A stretch of 64,000 bases of DNA from an uncultured Erythrobacter sp. (GCA_947498065.1 CANMIS010000001.1:806001-870000), one strand, 5' to 3'. Shown: positions 46,128 to 55,769, numbered from the stretch's first letter. Translations and numbers: made by a program. The notes: generated by a model not told the origin, from the letters alone.

Positions 46128-47462
46128 TCAACTCGCAGGCGCCAAATCCAGCACCGCTGAAATCATCGCCTGCGTGCCCAAAGTCACGCTTTCCCTCGGC
46201 GCGACCTTGAACAGCGGGGAGTGGTGCGATGGCACTGCGGGGCCGCCATTGTCTTCGGCATCGAACGCGGCCTGAGGGGTGCCGCCGACGGTGAAGTAAT
46301 AGCCCGGCACATCCAATTCCTCGGTGACGAAATAGGCAAAGTCTTCTGCGCCCATGCCCTTTTGCTCCCACGGTTCAAACGTGTCTTCGCCAAGGTCGCG
46401 TTTCATCACCGCATTGAGGCGGCGCGCCAGCTCCGTGTCGTTATTGGTGACCGGCGTACCCTCGCTCACCTTCACCTCAACCGGCAGATCATCGGGCAGG
46501 CCATGCGTCTTGCCCATGCCAACGGCGATGCGCTCAATCGTCTCAAGCAGTTGCGCGCGCGTTTCCTCATCATTGGCGCGCACGGTCAATTGCAGCTCGG
46601 CGCGGTCAGAGATGATGTTGTGCTTGGAGCCTGCATGGAACGAGCCGACGGTGATCACGGCGGGCTTTAGCGGCTGAACCTCGCGGCTGACGATCGATTG
46701 CAGCGCGGTGACAATCTGCGATGCGATATAGACCGGGTCCTTGCCCCGGTGCGGGCTCGCGCCATGCGCGCCGACCCCCGGCACCAGTATATCGACCGAG
46801 TCCGCGCTGGAATATTGAATGCCTTCCGATGCGGACAGCTTGCCCGTGGCGAGGCCCGAATTCACGTGGAATGCCAGCGCATAGTCAGGCTTGCCAAACC
46901 GCTCGTACAATCCATCGGCCAGCATCGCCTTCGCCCCGCCAACGCGTTCTTCCGCTGGTTGGACGACGAACATGATCGTGCCGCTCCACTGGTCTTTCAT
47001 CGCCATCAGACGGCGCGCCGTGCCGACCATTGAGGTGATGTGCACATCATGTCCGCAGGCATGCATGACCGGATATTCTTGACCGTCCTGGCCGATTTGC
47101 GTCGCCGTGGAGGCGTATTCGAGGCCGGATTTCTCCACCACTGGCAGGCCGTCCATATCCGCCCGCAGCAGGATCAGCGGCCCCTCGCCATTGCGCATCA
47201 TTCCAACAACGCCGGTGCCGCCGACATTCTCCGTCACCTCAATGCCGACCGCGCGCAATTCCTCCGCCATGCGGGCCGCGGTCTTGCCTTCGAGGAAAGA
47301 CAACTCAGGGTTCTGGTGGAAATGGACGAACAGCGGCTCAAGATAGCTATCGTAATCCGCCTCAACCGCCTGCGCCAAATTGTGATTGTCTGCGGTGGCG
47401 GGTACCGAAAACGCCGCGGCGGCGAGCGTAGCGACAGAAGCGGCGGTGCGAAGCAAATGCAT
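46128..47462 (-). CDS. M20 family amidohydrolase, exported
   Basis: A 444-residue metallohydrolase of the M20D type (hippurate/IAA-amino acid hydrolase-like). A signal peptide ends near TAD (residue 25). Metal-site motifs are LLRADMDGLPV, MHACGHDVH and VQPAEERVGGAKAML; the dimerisation domain and the final metal His (VPSHHSPLF) follow. The ATG at 47462 has CGGGAGATAA just upstream. It likely cleaves N-acyl amino acids or peptides in the periplasm. Confidence 0.9.
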   Translation of the reverse strand: MHLLRTAASVATLAAAAFSVPATADNHNLAQAVEADYDSYLEPLFVHFHQNPELSFLEGKTAARMAEELRAVGIEVTENVGGTGVVGMMRNGEGPLILLRADMDGLPVVEKSGLEYASTATQIGQDGQEYPVMHACGHDVHITSMVGTARRLMAMKDQWSGTIMFVVQPAEERVGGAKAMLADGLYERFGKPDYALAFHVNSGLATGKLSASEGIQYSSADSVDILVPGVGAHGASPHRGKDPVYIASQIVTALQSIVSREVQPLKPAVITVGSFHAGSKHNIISDRAELQLTVRANDEETRAQLLETIERIAVGMGKTHGLPDDLPVEVKVSEGTPVTNNDTELARRLNAVMKRDLGEDTFEPWEQKGMGAEDFAYFVTEELDVPGYYFTVGGTPQAAFDAEDNGGPAVPSHHSPLFKVAPRESVTLGTQAMISAVLDLAPAS

Positions 47463-47573
47463 TGAATTATCTCCCGGAAACCTGTTGGCTTCAGGTTCAA
47501 GCATGGCCCCGCTAAGATCGCAAGGCGCGCGTGATTGCGCCGCCAACAAAGAGCAATTAGATGCGGTGCTGCT

Positions 47574-48254
47574 ATGCGCCGCAGCCTCTCCTTTCTCTTT
47601 CGCTTTACGGCCAAGTTCCTCCTATGGTTTTTCGGGATATCGCTGGCGCTGATCGTCCTGTTTAAGTTCGTCCCCGTGCCGATCACCGCGACCATGGTGA
47701 TGGATGAAAACGCCGTTACGAAGGATTGGGAAAGCCTCGACAATATCGATCCCAATCTGGTCGCCGCCGTGATCGCGGCGGAAGACAGCAAGTTTTGCAC
47801 GCACACCGGATTTGACACCGAAGCGATTGAAAAGGCATTGGAATACAACGCCAAGGGCGGGCGGATACGCGGCGGCTCTACCATATCCCAGCAAACCGCC
47901 AAGAACGTGTTCCTGTGGCAAGGCGGCGGATATTTCCGCAAAGGGCTGGAGGCATACTTTGCCTTCGCCATCGAGAAAATCTGGGGCAAGCGGCGGATTA
48001 TGGAGGTCTATCTCAACGTCGCGGAGACCGGGATTGGCACCTATGGCGCAGAGGCCGGGGCGCAGCGATATTTTGGCAAGTCCGCCGCACGCCTCGCCCC
48101 AATAGAGGCCGCTCGCATGGCCGCTGCCCTGCCCCTGCCCAAGAAACGCGCCGTCGTCGCGCCGAGCGGCTGGCTGGCCCGGCACGGCAATACGATCCGG
48201 GCCCGCATAAATGTCGTAAAGCGTGACGGGCTGGATGATTGCGTTTACGAATAG
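47574..48254 (+). CDS. mtgA: Monofunctional peptidoglycan transglycosylase MtgA
   Basis: A 226-residue GT51 enzyme that polymerises lipid II into glycan strands. The membrane helix is at about 8-30. The catalytic segment is VAAVIAAEDSKFCTHTGFD, with the active Glu in AAED, and RIRGGSTISQQTAKNVFLW and EKIWGKRRIMEVYLNVAETG are the remaining GT51 motifs. There is no transpeptidase domain, so it is MtgA, not a PBP. A CDF transporter gene follows at once. Confidence 0.93.
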   Translation: MRRSLSFLFRFTAKFLLWFFGISLALIVLFKFVPVPITATMVMDENAVTKDWESLDNIDPNLVAAVIAAEDSKFCTHTGFDTEAIEKALEYNAKGGRIRGGSTISQQTAKNVFLWQGGGYFRKGLEAYFAFAIEKIWGKRRIMEVYLNVAETGIGTYGAEAGAQRYFGKSAARLAPIEAARMAAALPLPKKRAVVAPSGWLARHGNTIRARINVVKRDGLDDCVYE

Positions 48255-48258
48255 CGCA

Positions 48259-49224
48259 ATGGGGAAGGGACAATCGCATAATCACGCGCACGGCGACGGT
48301 CATGGCCACAGTCATGATCACGCACACAGCCACGCGCCGGGACATTACGGCCACGGTCACAGCCATGCTCCGGCGGATTTCGGCATGGCCTTTGCTATCG
48401 GGATTGCGCTCAATTCGATCTTTGTCGTTATCGAGGCGACTTACGGCTTTCTATCCGGATCCATGGCGCTGGTCGCGGACGCGGGCCACAATCTGTCCGA
48501 TGTGCTCGCGCTGATCCTGGCTTGGGTCGCCCATATCGCTTCGAAAAAGCCAGCCAGCGCGCGCTACACCTATGGCTTCAAGAGTTCGACAATCCTCGCC
48601 GCGCTCGCAAATGCGCTGCTGCTGGCGATGGCGATTGGGGCGATCCTGTTCGAGACCGCGCACCGCCTGTTTGAACCGGCCCAGCCGCAAGGCATGGTGA
48701 TGGTTGTGGTTGCCGGGATCGGCATTGTGATCAACACCGTCACCGCACTGCTCTTTATGCGCGGGAGCAAATCGGACCTCAATATCCACGGCGCATTCCT
48801 GCATATGGCGGCCGATGCGCTGGTCTCGCTCGGCGTGGTAATCGCAGGAATTGCAATTATTTACAGCGGATCAGTGTGGATTGACCCACTTGTCACACTT
48901 GTCATTGTTGGCGTAATCGGATGGGGAACATGGGGGCTGGCGAAGGACAGCCTCAAAATGGGCTTGCTCGCCGTGCCCGCTGGGATTGACGAAGCCGACG
49001 TGCGGCGTCATTTGGCAGAGCTTGATGGAGTGGACGAAGTGCACAACCTGCATATCTGGCCAATGTCGACGACTGAGACCGCGCTGACGGCGCATCTGGT
49101 CGCGCCTGGCGGATGCGATGAAGGGTTTCTGCGCACGGTGACCGGCCAGCTGGAGCAGAAATTCGGCATCAGCCACACCACGATCCAGATCCACCGCCAG
49201 CGCGATGATGCGGGTTGCTGCTGA
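48259..49224 (+). CDS. Cation diffusion facilitator metal transporter
   Basis: A 321-residue CDF protein that exports Zn2+, Co2+ or Cd2+ in exchange for H+. The first 41 residues are rich in His (HNHAHGDGHGHSHDHAHSH), a zinc-binding leader. Six helices follow; the metal site is HNLSDVLALILAW (H-x-x-x-D) and HMAADALVSLGVV. The C-terminal domain reads DGVDEVHNLHIWPMSTTETA. The start at 48259 avoids a larger overlap with mtgA; a GTG at 48223 is possible. Confidence 0.92.
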   Translation: MGKGQSHNHAHGDGHGHSHDHAHSHAPGHYGHGHSHAPADFGMAFAIGIALNSIFVVIEATYGFLSGSMALVADAGHNLSDVLALILAWVAHIASKKPASARYTYGFKSSTILAALANALLLAMAIGAILFETAHRLFEPAQPQGMVMVVVAGIGIVINTVTALLFMRGSKSDLNIHGAFLHMAADALVSLGVVIAGIAIIYSGSVWIDPLVTLVIVGVIGWGTWGLAKDSLKMGLLAVPAGIDEADVRRHLAELDGVDEVHNLHIWPMSTTETALTAHLVAPGGCDEGFLRTVTGQLEQKFGISHTTIQIHRQRDDAGCC

Positions 49225-49805
49225 TGGCGGACGGCCCCACACCCGCCAGCGCGGAAGCGCGCGAGGCCTTAAAAGCGGCGATGGCGCGGCTGGCCGATGG
49301 TGACCGCAGCGCGCTCGAAGATATTTATCGCGCCACCCGGGTGAAACTGTTTGGGATTTGCTTGCGTATCTTAGGCGACAGGAAAGAAGCCGAGGACGCG
49401 TTGCAGGACGTCTATGTAAATCTATGGCAAAGGGCGGATCGTTATGATCCCACCCGGGCGAGCCCGATATCGTGGCTGGCGACCTTCGCGCGCAACCGCG
49501 CGATTGATCGCCTGCGCACGGGTAAGGTGCGCGGCGGCGCTGTGCCTGTGGAAGAGGCCGCTCCCCTGCCTGATCAGGCGCCGCTGGCCGACAGCCTGCT
49601 GGTCGATGCGGAGCAAACCGCACAAATTCACACCTGCATTGAAGGGCTGGACGAAAACGCGCGCGGCCATATTCGCGCGGCGTTCTTTGATGGAAAGACC
49701 TATGCCGAGCTGGCCGAGACGGCCGATGTTCCGCTGGGCACGATGAAAAGCTGGATCCGCCGCGGGCTGCAACGCCTGCGCGCTTGCCTGGAGGCGAGCG
49801 AATGA
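49224..49805 (+). CDS. ECF-type sigma factor, SigK-like
   Basis: A 193-residue sigma factor with regions 2 (RLADGDRSALEDIYRATRVK, EAEDALQDVYVNLWQRADRY) and 4 (GKTYAELAETADVPLGTMKS then WIRRGLQRLR). It resembles the SigK/ECF19 group, with a short linker. The ATG at 49224 overlaps the CDF stop by one base and the anti-sigma start overlaps its stop by 4 bases (ATGA). It likely answers a membrane or redox signal through that anti-sigma factor. Confidence 0.88.
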   Translation: MADGPTPASAEAREALKAAMARLADGDRSALEDIYRATRVKLFGICLRILGDRKEAEDALQDVYVNLWQRADRYDPTRASPISWLATFARNRAIDRLRTGKVRGGAVPVEEAAPLPDQAPLADSLLVDAEQTAQIHTCIEGLDENARGHIRAAFFDGKTYAELAETADVPLGTMKSWIRRGLQRLRACLEASE

Positions 49806-50584
49806 GCGACGAGAACGACATGGACCGCGACGATATCAAGCGCGACGATCCGATGCTGGCGGCGGAGTTTTCGCTCGGCCTGCTCGAGGGCGAAGAATTG
49901 CTTTCCGCGCGCGGTAAACTGGCCAGCGATCCTGACTTTGCCTGGCGCAAACAATGGTGGGACAATTGGTTTGCCCCGTGGACCGACGAAATTTCCGGCG
50001 CAGAGCCGAGCGCGGATGTGTGGGGCGAGATTGAAGCCCGCGTGCTCGCCGCATCCGGTGAGGAAGCATCAGGCCTAGACGGCGCCAATGTTGTCGAATT
50101 GCAGAGCAAGGTTCGCCGCTGGCAATGGGTCAGCGCGCTGACCACGGCTGCTGCGGTAGCGGCGCTGGCATTGGTCGTCCTGCCCGCTGGTACAGAGACC
50201 ATTCCAACCCCTGGCGCGACAGAGGCCCCGCAAATCGCGGCGGCCGATCCGCTGGTTGCGCAAGTGCCGATTGGCGACACCGGCCTGCGCCTCGACGTGA
50301 CCTACATGCCCGACAGCGAGCGTATGTTGGTGGGCGCGATTGGCCTCACAGCAGACGGCGTGCACGATCACGAGCTGTGGCTGGTGCCAGCCGATGGCAG
50401 CGCGCTGCAATCACTCGGCGTGGTGACGCCAGGCGAGGTTCGCAGCGTTACCCTGCCCGCGGAGATCACTCAGAATATGGGCAGCGGCGTGGAGCTGGTG
50501 CTGACGCGCGAGCCGATTGGCGGCAAGCCAGTGGATCAAGACGCTGGCCCCGTGGTTGCCCAGGGCGCTTTCACTCAAGTTTAG
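49802..50584 (+). CDS. Anti-sigma factor, RskA-like
   Basis: A 260-residue single-span anti-sigma factor. The N-terminal cytoplasmic part (MLAAEFSLGLLEGEELLSAR) binds the sigma factor. A helix (VSALTTAAAVAALALVVLPA) is at about residues 107-126, and the C-terminal periplasmic domain reads DVTYMPDSERMLVGAIGL and DHELWLVPADGSALQSLGVV, the RskA pattern. It starts at the ATGA overlap with the sigma gene. Its stop overlaps that of the convergent acyltransferase gene. Confidence 0.88.
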   Translation: MSDENDMDRDDIKRDDPMLAAEFSLGLLEGEELLSARGKLASDPDFAWRKQWWDNWFAPWTDEISGAEPSADVWGEIEARVLAASGEEASGLDGANVVELQSKVRRWQWVSALTTAAAVAALALVVLPAGTETIPTPGATEAPQIAAADPLVAQVPIGDTGLRLDVTYMPDSERMLVGAIGLTADGVHDHELWLVPADGSALQSLGVVTPGEVRSVTLPAEITQNMGSGVELVLTREPIGGKPVDQDAGPVVAQGAFTQV

Positions 50585-51861
50585 AGCGCAGGCTTTCCGC
50601 CCGCTCCGCTCACATCACCGCCCGCGCGCTTAGAGCTGGGCAATCCAAAGCTCTGCCAGAACCCGGGTACCTTGCGGATCGCGGCGACATCCGTCTTTCC
50701 ATTGAACAGCAGCCGTAGCAGCGCAAAGCGGCGGATCATCGTTTCATGCAGCACGATCACCGTCGCTGCAGCCGCGACAGTCAGCAGCGCCCATTCGAGC
50801 GCAATTGGCCAGTCCACCTGAGTGAACCCTCGCCCGTAAATATAGACCAGGCAGTGGTGGAACAGATACATCGACAGCGCGCTGTCCGCGAGCCAGCGGG
50901 TGCGCAGGCTGTCGCTCGAAAAATAGCGATAGAAGAATTGGATCAGGAACAAGACCAAAGTCCAGATCGCCAGCTGATTAAGGAATAGCATTGCCATGCC
51001 GAGCGCAAAGCCTTGCTCTGGGTCTGAATAGGGCTGGAGACCAAAGGCGAGCGCGGCGGCAAGCGGCATCCAGGCGCGCCATGTGCGCAGCCGCTCAAGC
51101 AGGCTGGGCGAAAGCGCAGCGGCCACGCCGAGCACGAAGAAGGGAAACTCGCTGATCAGCTTGTACCAGCTTTGAAAGCCGGGGAAGAGCAGATCGTAAG
51201 CGCCGGGCACTTGGCTCGCGATGGCGAAATTCGCGGTGTTGGCCGCGCCGAGCGCGATCACTAACAATGCGAAGGCCCAGCCGCTCTTCAGCCAGCCAGC
51301 GGCGCGGTCCACCAGGCGCAGCGCGGCTGATCGGATTGACGCATCCTTCGGGATAGCCGCTTGAACTATGGCAGATAGGATAAACATCGGCACCAGGCTG
51401 ACCAGGAACCAGAGGTGCAGCGACCATTCCCCGCTCGCCCAAATCTGCGCGAAACCGCCGCTGTCAATCCAGCGCATCAGGCCGCTCTCACCGGTCTTGT
51501 CGTTCCAACGCAGGTAATGCTCCAACATGTTGAACGACAGCGCGATGGCGATCAGCGGAATGACCGTGCGCATAAACCGATTGCGGAGGAAGCCGCCCGG
51601 CGTGCGGCGCGCCAACATCAGGACGGTGAAGAACCCGCCGACGAAGAAGAATGTCGGGGTGATCACCAGATGCAGGCCAAAGATCACCCAATCGAAGAAG
51701 TCATGCCGCTGCGCATTGCTGGTGATCCAGGGGCGCGCAGGCGCGTACACCGTCGCCGCATGGAGCGCGACCGACAGGAACATCAGCACCGAACGCATGC
51801 CGTCGATATCGTGATAATGCTGGGCTGGCTTCGAATTGGGCATCGAGGGTTTAGGGTCCAT
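50581..51861 (-). CDS. Acyltransferase 3 family membrane protein, OpgC-like
   Basis: About 426 residues with ten or so helices. The N-terminus (DIDGMRSVLMFLSVALHAAT) holds the conserved Arg/His pair of acyltransferase 3 proteins. PTFFFVGGFFTVLMLARRTP and WLADSALSMYLFHHCLVYIY are typical of OpgC/MdoC-type enzymes that put succinyl groups on periplasmic glucans. Substrate here is unproven. The ATG at 51861 is chosen; a GTG further up (51918) is possible. It is convergent with the anti-sigma gene, overlapping by 4 bases. Confidence 0.82.
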   Translation of the reverse strand: MDPKPSMPNSKPAQHYHDIDGMRSVLMFLSVALHAATVYAPARPWITSNAQRHDFFDWVIFGLHLVITPTFFFVGGFFTVLMLARRTPGGFLRNRFMRTVIPLIAIALSFNMLEHYLRWNDKTGESGLMRWIDSGGFAQIWASGEWSLHLWFLVSLVPMFILSAIVQAAIPKDASIRSAALRLVDRAAGWLKSGWAFALLVIALGAANTANFAIASQVPGAYDLLFPGFQSWYKLISEFPFFVLGVAAALSPSLLERLRTWRAWMPLAAALAFGLQPYSDPEQGFALGMAMLFLNQLAIWTLVLFLIQFFYRYFSSDSLRTRWLADSALSMYLFHHCLVYIYGRGFTQVDWPIALEWALLTVAAAATVIVLHETMIRRFALLRLLFNGKTDVAAIRKVPGFWQSFGLPSSKRAGGDVSGAGGKPAL

Positions 51862-52064
51862 CGGTTGATATTGGGAGCTGTGCTTGTCTGTCACACACCG
51901 CCTGCCACCCGCTTGCAATCGCGCACAAAGGCGCGTCCCAAATCGAGATCACGGCTCTCACAAGGGTTAATTTCGCAGCTCTTAAGAACCCCATAAAACC
52001 CGCGGAATTCAGCGCGTTTCAGTGCATTTTTCGCATGCATAGCGGAAAAATTTTCATGTTTCTC

Positions 52065-52090
52065 GCATCCACCCCAGTGGCTCTTGCGTA
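52065..52090 (+). promoter_or_regulatory. Possible SigK-type promoter of the fasciclin gene
   Basis: GCATCC (52065-52070), 16 bases, then CGTA (52087-52090). The mycobacterial SigK promoter reads CCATCC, 16-17 bases, CCGAAT, so the -35 part is close and the -10 part only partly alike. It lies about 50 bases upstream of the fasciclin ATG. Confidence 0.35.
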
Positions 52091-52138
52091 GCTCCCACCA
52101 TGCAAGAACGGGAGGTCTTGCGGACAAGGAGAACCCTA

Positions 52139-52711
52139 ATGCCTAAGACCCCGATGAGTTCAAAAGTTAAAGCCGCCGCACTCGCAGCGATCGCCGCGAC
52201 CACTGGCCTGGCCCTGACCACGGCAGCACCGCTCGCCGCTCACCATCACAGCGCCAAGAAAGAAGCCGCCAACATCGTGCAGACCGCGCAGAGCACTGGC
52301 GTTCACAACACGCTGGTCGCCGCTGTTAGCGCCGCTGGCCTGGTAGATACGCTTTCAGCGGACGGCGCCTTCACCGTTTTTGCCCCAACCGACACCGGCT
52401 TTGCAAAGCTGCCCGAAGGCACTGTTGCAACGCTCGTGAAGCCAGAAAACAAAGAGACGCTAACCGGCATCCTCACCTATCACGTGGTGGGCGGAAACAT
52501 CACCAGCGCAAAGCTGCTGAACTACATTGAAAAGGGCAATGGTACGGCCCGGATCAAGACCCTCGCTGGCGGCATTCTGGAAGCGCGCCTCGACGGTGAA
52601 ACCATCGTGATCACGGACGGCGCTGGCCGCACAGCCGCAGTGACCACTGCCGACGTCATGACCTCAAACGGCGTGATCCACGTGACTGACGGCGTGTTCC
52701 TCCCCGCATAG
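52139..52711 (+). CDS. Fasciclin-domain exported protein
   Basis: A 190-residue protein with a signal peptide (AALAAIAATTGLALTTAAPL, cut before AAHHHSAKK) and one fasciclin (FAS1) domain. FAS1 motifs are FTVFAPTDTGFAKLP and GILTYHVVGGNITS in the middle, and SNGVIHVTDGVFLPA at the end. FAS1 domains mediate adhesion. The ATG at 52139 has AAGGAGAACC upstream. A sigma/anti-sigma pair lies 1.6 kb upstream on the same strand, which recalls the SigK-RskA control of mycobacterial MPT70/MPT83, also FAS1 proteins. Confidence 0.93.
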   Translation: MPKTPMSSKVKAAALAAIAATTGLALTTAAPLAAHHHSAKKEAANIVQTAQSTGVHNTLVAAVSAAGLVDTLSADGAFTVFAPTDTGFAKLPEGTVATLVKPENKETLTGILTYHVVGGNITSAKLLNYIEKGNGTARIKTLAGGILEARLDGETIVITDGAGRTAAVTTADVMTSNGVIHVTDGVFLPA

Positions 52712-52780
52712 AACACCCGCATCCCCCTTCGCGCTGCTGCGGACTTCCCTTCCCTCCCACTCGCAGCAGTGCAAACCAAG

Positions 52781-52819
52781 AACCCCGCTTGGCTGAGAGA
52801 TCAGTTAAGCGGGGTTTTT
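52781..52819 (+). terminator. Terminator after the fasciclin gene
   Basis: AACCCCGCTT (52781-52790) pairs with AAGCGGGGTT (52807-52816), followed by TTT. On the minus strand only GGTTCTTGG follows, so it suits the plus gene; it may also help stop the convergent acetyltransferase transcript. Confidence 0.85.
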
Positions 52820-52826
52820 CCTATTC

Positions 52827-53294
52827 CTATTCGGAAAGATCGAGATCGAAGTGCAGCACATGCTCAGCTGCACCCAATTTCCCATAGAGCGCGATGGGAG
52901 GGTCATCGCCTTTATCGGCCTGAACGAAGACGGCGCTTGCCCCGGATGCTTCGGCAATCGGCGCTAAAGAACGAAGCAAAGCCTCAGCGATGCCGAGCCT
53001 GCGGAATGGCTCGGCGACCGCCAGATCGTAAATGTAGATTTCGGAGCGCGCCTGCTCGAACTTTTGAAGAATATAGGCGCTCAATGCGCCAACAACTTCG
53101 CCGGTTTGTAAGGTGGCGAGCTGAATGAAATCAGGCTTTTGGAGCAGCGCGGAGCAATAATCGTCATCCGGTTGATTGCGCTCATACTCCTCTGGTTGCT
53201 CGAAAGCCTCGGAGTACACGCGCAGCGCTGCGCGAAAGTCCGCCAGATCGGATGATGTCAGCCTACGGATCGAAACTCCGGCAGGCGGCAGCAA
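52827..53294 (-). CDS. AAC(3)-I-like aminoglycoside N-acetyltransferase (GNAT)
   Basis: A 155-residue GNAT enzyme. The core VGALSAYILQKFEQARSEIY, then IYDLAVAEPFRRLGIAEALL (acetyl-CoA loop), VFVQADKGDDPPIALYGKLG and HVLHFDLD line up closely with the AAC(3)-I gentamicin acetyltransferases of integrons. It starts at a TTG one base after the clpX stop, with GAGG 9 bases upstream, so it is translated in the clpX transcript. The likeness shows family; actual resistance would need test. A housekeeping GNAT with another substrate is the alternative. Confidence 0.8.
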   Translation of the reverse strand: MLPPAGVSIRRLTSSDLADFRAALRVYSEAFEQPEEYERNQPDDDYCSALLQKPDFIQLATLQTGEVVGALSAYILQKFEQARSEIYIYDLAVAEPFRRLGIAEALLRSLAPIAEASGASAVFVQADKGDDPPIALYGKLGAAEHVLHFDLDLSE

Positions 53295-53295
53295 A

Positions 53296-54564
53296 TTAAG
53301 CCGCCTCTTCCTTCTCGTCGTCTTTGCCGCCAAGCACCTGGACCGGAGCTTTCTTGCCCTCGACCACTTCGGCATCGACCACAATTTCGGTCACGCCTTC
53401 AAGGTCGGGCAGGTCGAACATCGTGTCGAGCAAAATGCCTTCGACGATTGAGCGCAGGCCGCGCGCACCCGTCTTGCGCTTAATCGCGCGTTCCGCGATC
53501 GCTTTAAGCGCGTCCTCGGTGAAGGTCAGATCGACATCTTCGAGCTCGAACAATTTGCCATATTGCTTGGAAATGGCGTTCTTCGGCTCGGTCAGGATGG
53601 TGACCAGCGCGTCGACATCGAGATCGTGTAGGGTCGCAATAACGGGCAAACGGCCGACGAATTCAGGGATCAGGCCGAATTTCAGCAGATCTTCTGGTTC
53701 GCTCAGCTCGAGCAATTCGCCAACATTGCGCTTGTCCGGGTCGGCAACATGATTGCCAAAGCCGATTGAGCGCTTTTGCAGGCGGTCAGCGATAATCTTA
53801 TCAAGGCCCGCAAACGCGCCGCCACAGATGAACAGGATGTTCGTCGTGTCGACTTGCAGGAACTCCTGCTGCGGGTGCTTACGGCCGCCCTGCGGCGGGA
53901 CAGAGGCGGTGGTGCCTTCCATCAGTTTCAGCAGCGCCTGCTGAACGCCCTCACCCGATACATCGCGCGTGATCGATGGGTTTTCAGCCTTGCGGGTGAT
54001 CTTGTCGATTTCGTCGATATAGACGATGCCGTGCTGCGCTTTTTCAACGTTGTAGTCGGATGATTGCAGCAGCTTCAGAATGATGTTCTCAACATCTTCA
54101 CCGACATAGCCAGCCTCTGTGAGGGTGGTTGCATCCGCCATGGTGAAGGGCACGTCGAACGTGCGCGCCAGCGTTTGCGCGAGCAATGTCTTACCCGTGC
54201 CGGTCGGACCGACCAGCAGGATGTTGGATTTCGCCAGCTCAACACCATCCGATTTGCCGGAGTGTTTCAGGCGCTTGTAGTGGTTGTGAACCGCGACCGC
54301 GAGATTGCGCTTGGCGCTGTCCTGGCCGATCACATAATCGTTAAGCGTCGCGAAGATTTCGGAAGGCGTTGGAACTTCGCCCTCTTTCTTGCCAGCGATG
54401 CCAGCCTTCGTTTCTTCACGAATGATGTCGTTGCACAGCTCAACGCATTCATCACAGATGAACACGGTGGGCCCGGCAATGAGCTTGCGCACTTCATGCT
54501 GCGACTTCCCACAGAAGCTGCAATACAGGGTGCTCTTGCTGTCAGTTCCGCTCAACTTGGTCAT
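53296..54564 (-). CDS. clpX: ATP-dependent Clp protease ATP-binding subunit ClpX
   Basis: A 422-residue AAA+ unfoldase that feeds substrates to ClpP. The zinc-binding domain has Cys15, Cys18, Cys37 and Cys40. Walker A GPTGTGKT is at 119-126, Walker [11 protein letters not shown] follows, and the pore loop and sensor regions ([21 protein letters not shown]) are kept, with the IGF loop as KRSIGFG. It lies 271 bases after clpP on the same strand. A GNAT gene follows after one base. Confidence 0.97.
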   Translation of the reverse strand: MTKLSGTDSKSTLYCSFCGKSQHEVRKLIAGPTVFICDECVELCNDIIREETKAGIAGKKEGEVPTPSEIFATLNDYVIGQDSAKRNLAVAVHNHYKRLKHSGKSDGVELAKSNILLVGPTGTGKTLLAQTLARTFDVPFTMADATTLTEAGYVGEDVENIILKLLQSSDYNVEKAQHGIVYIDEIDKITRKAENPSITRDVSGEGVQQALLKLMEGTTASVPPQGGRKHPQQEFLQVDTTNILFICGGAFAGLDKIIADRLQKRSIGFGNHVADPDKRNVGELLELSEPEDLLKFGLIPEFVGRLPVIATLHDLDVDALVTILTEPKNAISKQYGKLFELEDVDLTFTEDALKAIAERAIKRKTGARGLRSIVEGILLDTMFDLPDLEGVTEIVVDAEVVEGKKAPVQVLGGKDDEKEEAA

Positions 54565-54835
54565 TTCCTATTGTCCTGGGCCTTCACTCGCACTGGTTTA
54601 AACTACACCGCTTGTAATCCAATTACCAAACCGAGTGCCCGGTGGGGATTCGCTCAACAATATATAGGGCCGGTTGTGAATCAACATTAACGCGGCTCTT
54701 TTTGGGCGATTGCCCCGTTTTGGCGTCTTTAAAGTCGCACTTTGCGCCCCTGTGTCCCGGCTTGGGAAGCCGAACCGGCGATTCTTAATCGCGATTCGGC
54801 CATTGGCGCCCAAATTGCAGTTCAGAGTGTGCGCC
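54565..54835. other. 271-bp clpP-clpX spacer
   Basis: No gene. A TATATA stretch near 54660, about 95 bases upstream of clpX, could be part of a clpX promoter, but no full consensus can be assigned. Confidence 0.4.
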
Positions 54836-55540
54836 TTATTCTGGCGCGCCGCCCGAACCCTTCTCATCATCGCTCGAGTCGCCCTCTGGACGGGTTTCGA
54901 ACACTTTATCGACCAGGCCGAACTTCATCGCTTCTTCCGCTTCGAGGAAGGTGTCGCGATCCATCGCCTTTTCGATCTCGGACAATTTCTTGCCGGTGTA
55001 CTTCACATAGAGATCATTCATGCTCTTCTTGATCCGCAGGATCTCACGCGCCTGAATCTCAATGTCAGAAGCCATGCCGCGCGCACCGCCGGATGGCTGG
55101 TGAATCATGATCCGCGAGTTTGGCAGAGCAACACGCATGCCCGGCTCACCCGCGGCGAGCAGGAAACTGCCCATAGAGGCCGCCTGGCCCATGCACACGG
55201 TCGAAACACGCGGTTTGATGTATTGCATCGTATCGTGGATCGCCATGCCAGCGGTCACAACGCCGCCGGGCGAATTGATGTACATCGAAATCGGCTTCGA
55301 TGGGTTTTCGCTTTCAAGGAACAACAGCTGAGCGGTGATCAGCGAGGCCATGCCATCTTCCACCTGGCCGGTGACGAACACGATGCGTTCGCGCAGCAGG
55401 CGGGAGAAAATGTCAAAACTGCGTTCGCCGCGGCTGGTTTGCTCAACCACCATCGGCACCAATGCGCCGGTTAGCGGGTCCCGGGTGAATTGCCCCTGGG
55501 TGCCGTGCGTCTCGCCAGAATTGCCGAACAGGTTGATCAT
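54836..55540 (-). CDS. clpP: ATP-dependent Clp protease proteolytic subunit ClpP
   Basis: A 234-residue serine protease. The catalytic Ser122 is in [14 protein letters not shown] and His147 in [10 protein letters not shown]; the Asp follows in [11 protein letters not shown]. The ATG at 55540 (AAGGACC upstream) gives the N-terminus [13 protein letters not shown], longer than in E. coli as usual in sphingomonads. The last 20 residues are an acidic, Gly/Ser-rich extension. It forms ClpXP with the next gene. Confidence 0.96.
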   Translation of the reverse strand: MINLFGNSGETHGTQGQFTRDPLTGALVPMVVEQTSRGERSFDIFSRLLRERIVFVTGQVEDGMASLITAQLLFLESENPSKPISMYINSPGGVVTAGMAIHDTMQYIKPRVSTVCMGQAASMGSFLLAAGEPGMRVALPNSRIMIHQPSGGARGMASDIEIQAREILRIKKSMNDLYVKYTGKKLSEIEKAMDRDTFLEAEEAMKFGLVDKVFETRPEGDSSDDEKGSGGAPE

Positions 55541-55769
55541 GTGCTGGTGGTCCTTCTTTATCTCGGTTCTGCTATGTCGGGGGCACACGGAAAATGTTCA
55601 AGGGCCTTAACCTTCACCTGTGCATTCAATCACAGTTTCTTTTTGCGTGATCGCCTGCGCGAATGCACGCGCAAATGCCGCCAAACTGGAATGGAAATCC
55701 AGCCGGCGGCATTTGTGTAATGCGTGGGTGTGAGGGGGCAGCTCGCTGAGCCGCCTCCGATGCGGGAGA

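Noticed and set aside
54710..55474. 254-codon frame opposite clpP
   Set aside because: Antisense to a clear ClpP with its catalytic residues; no domain.
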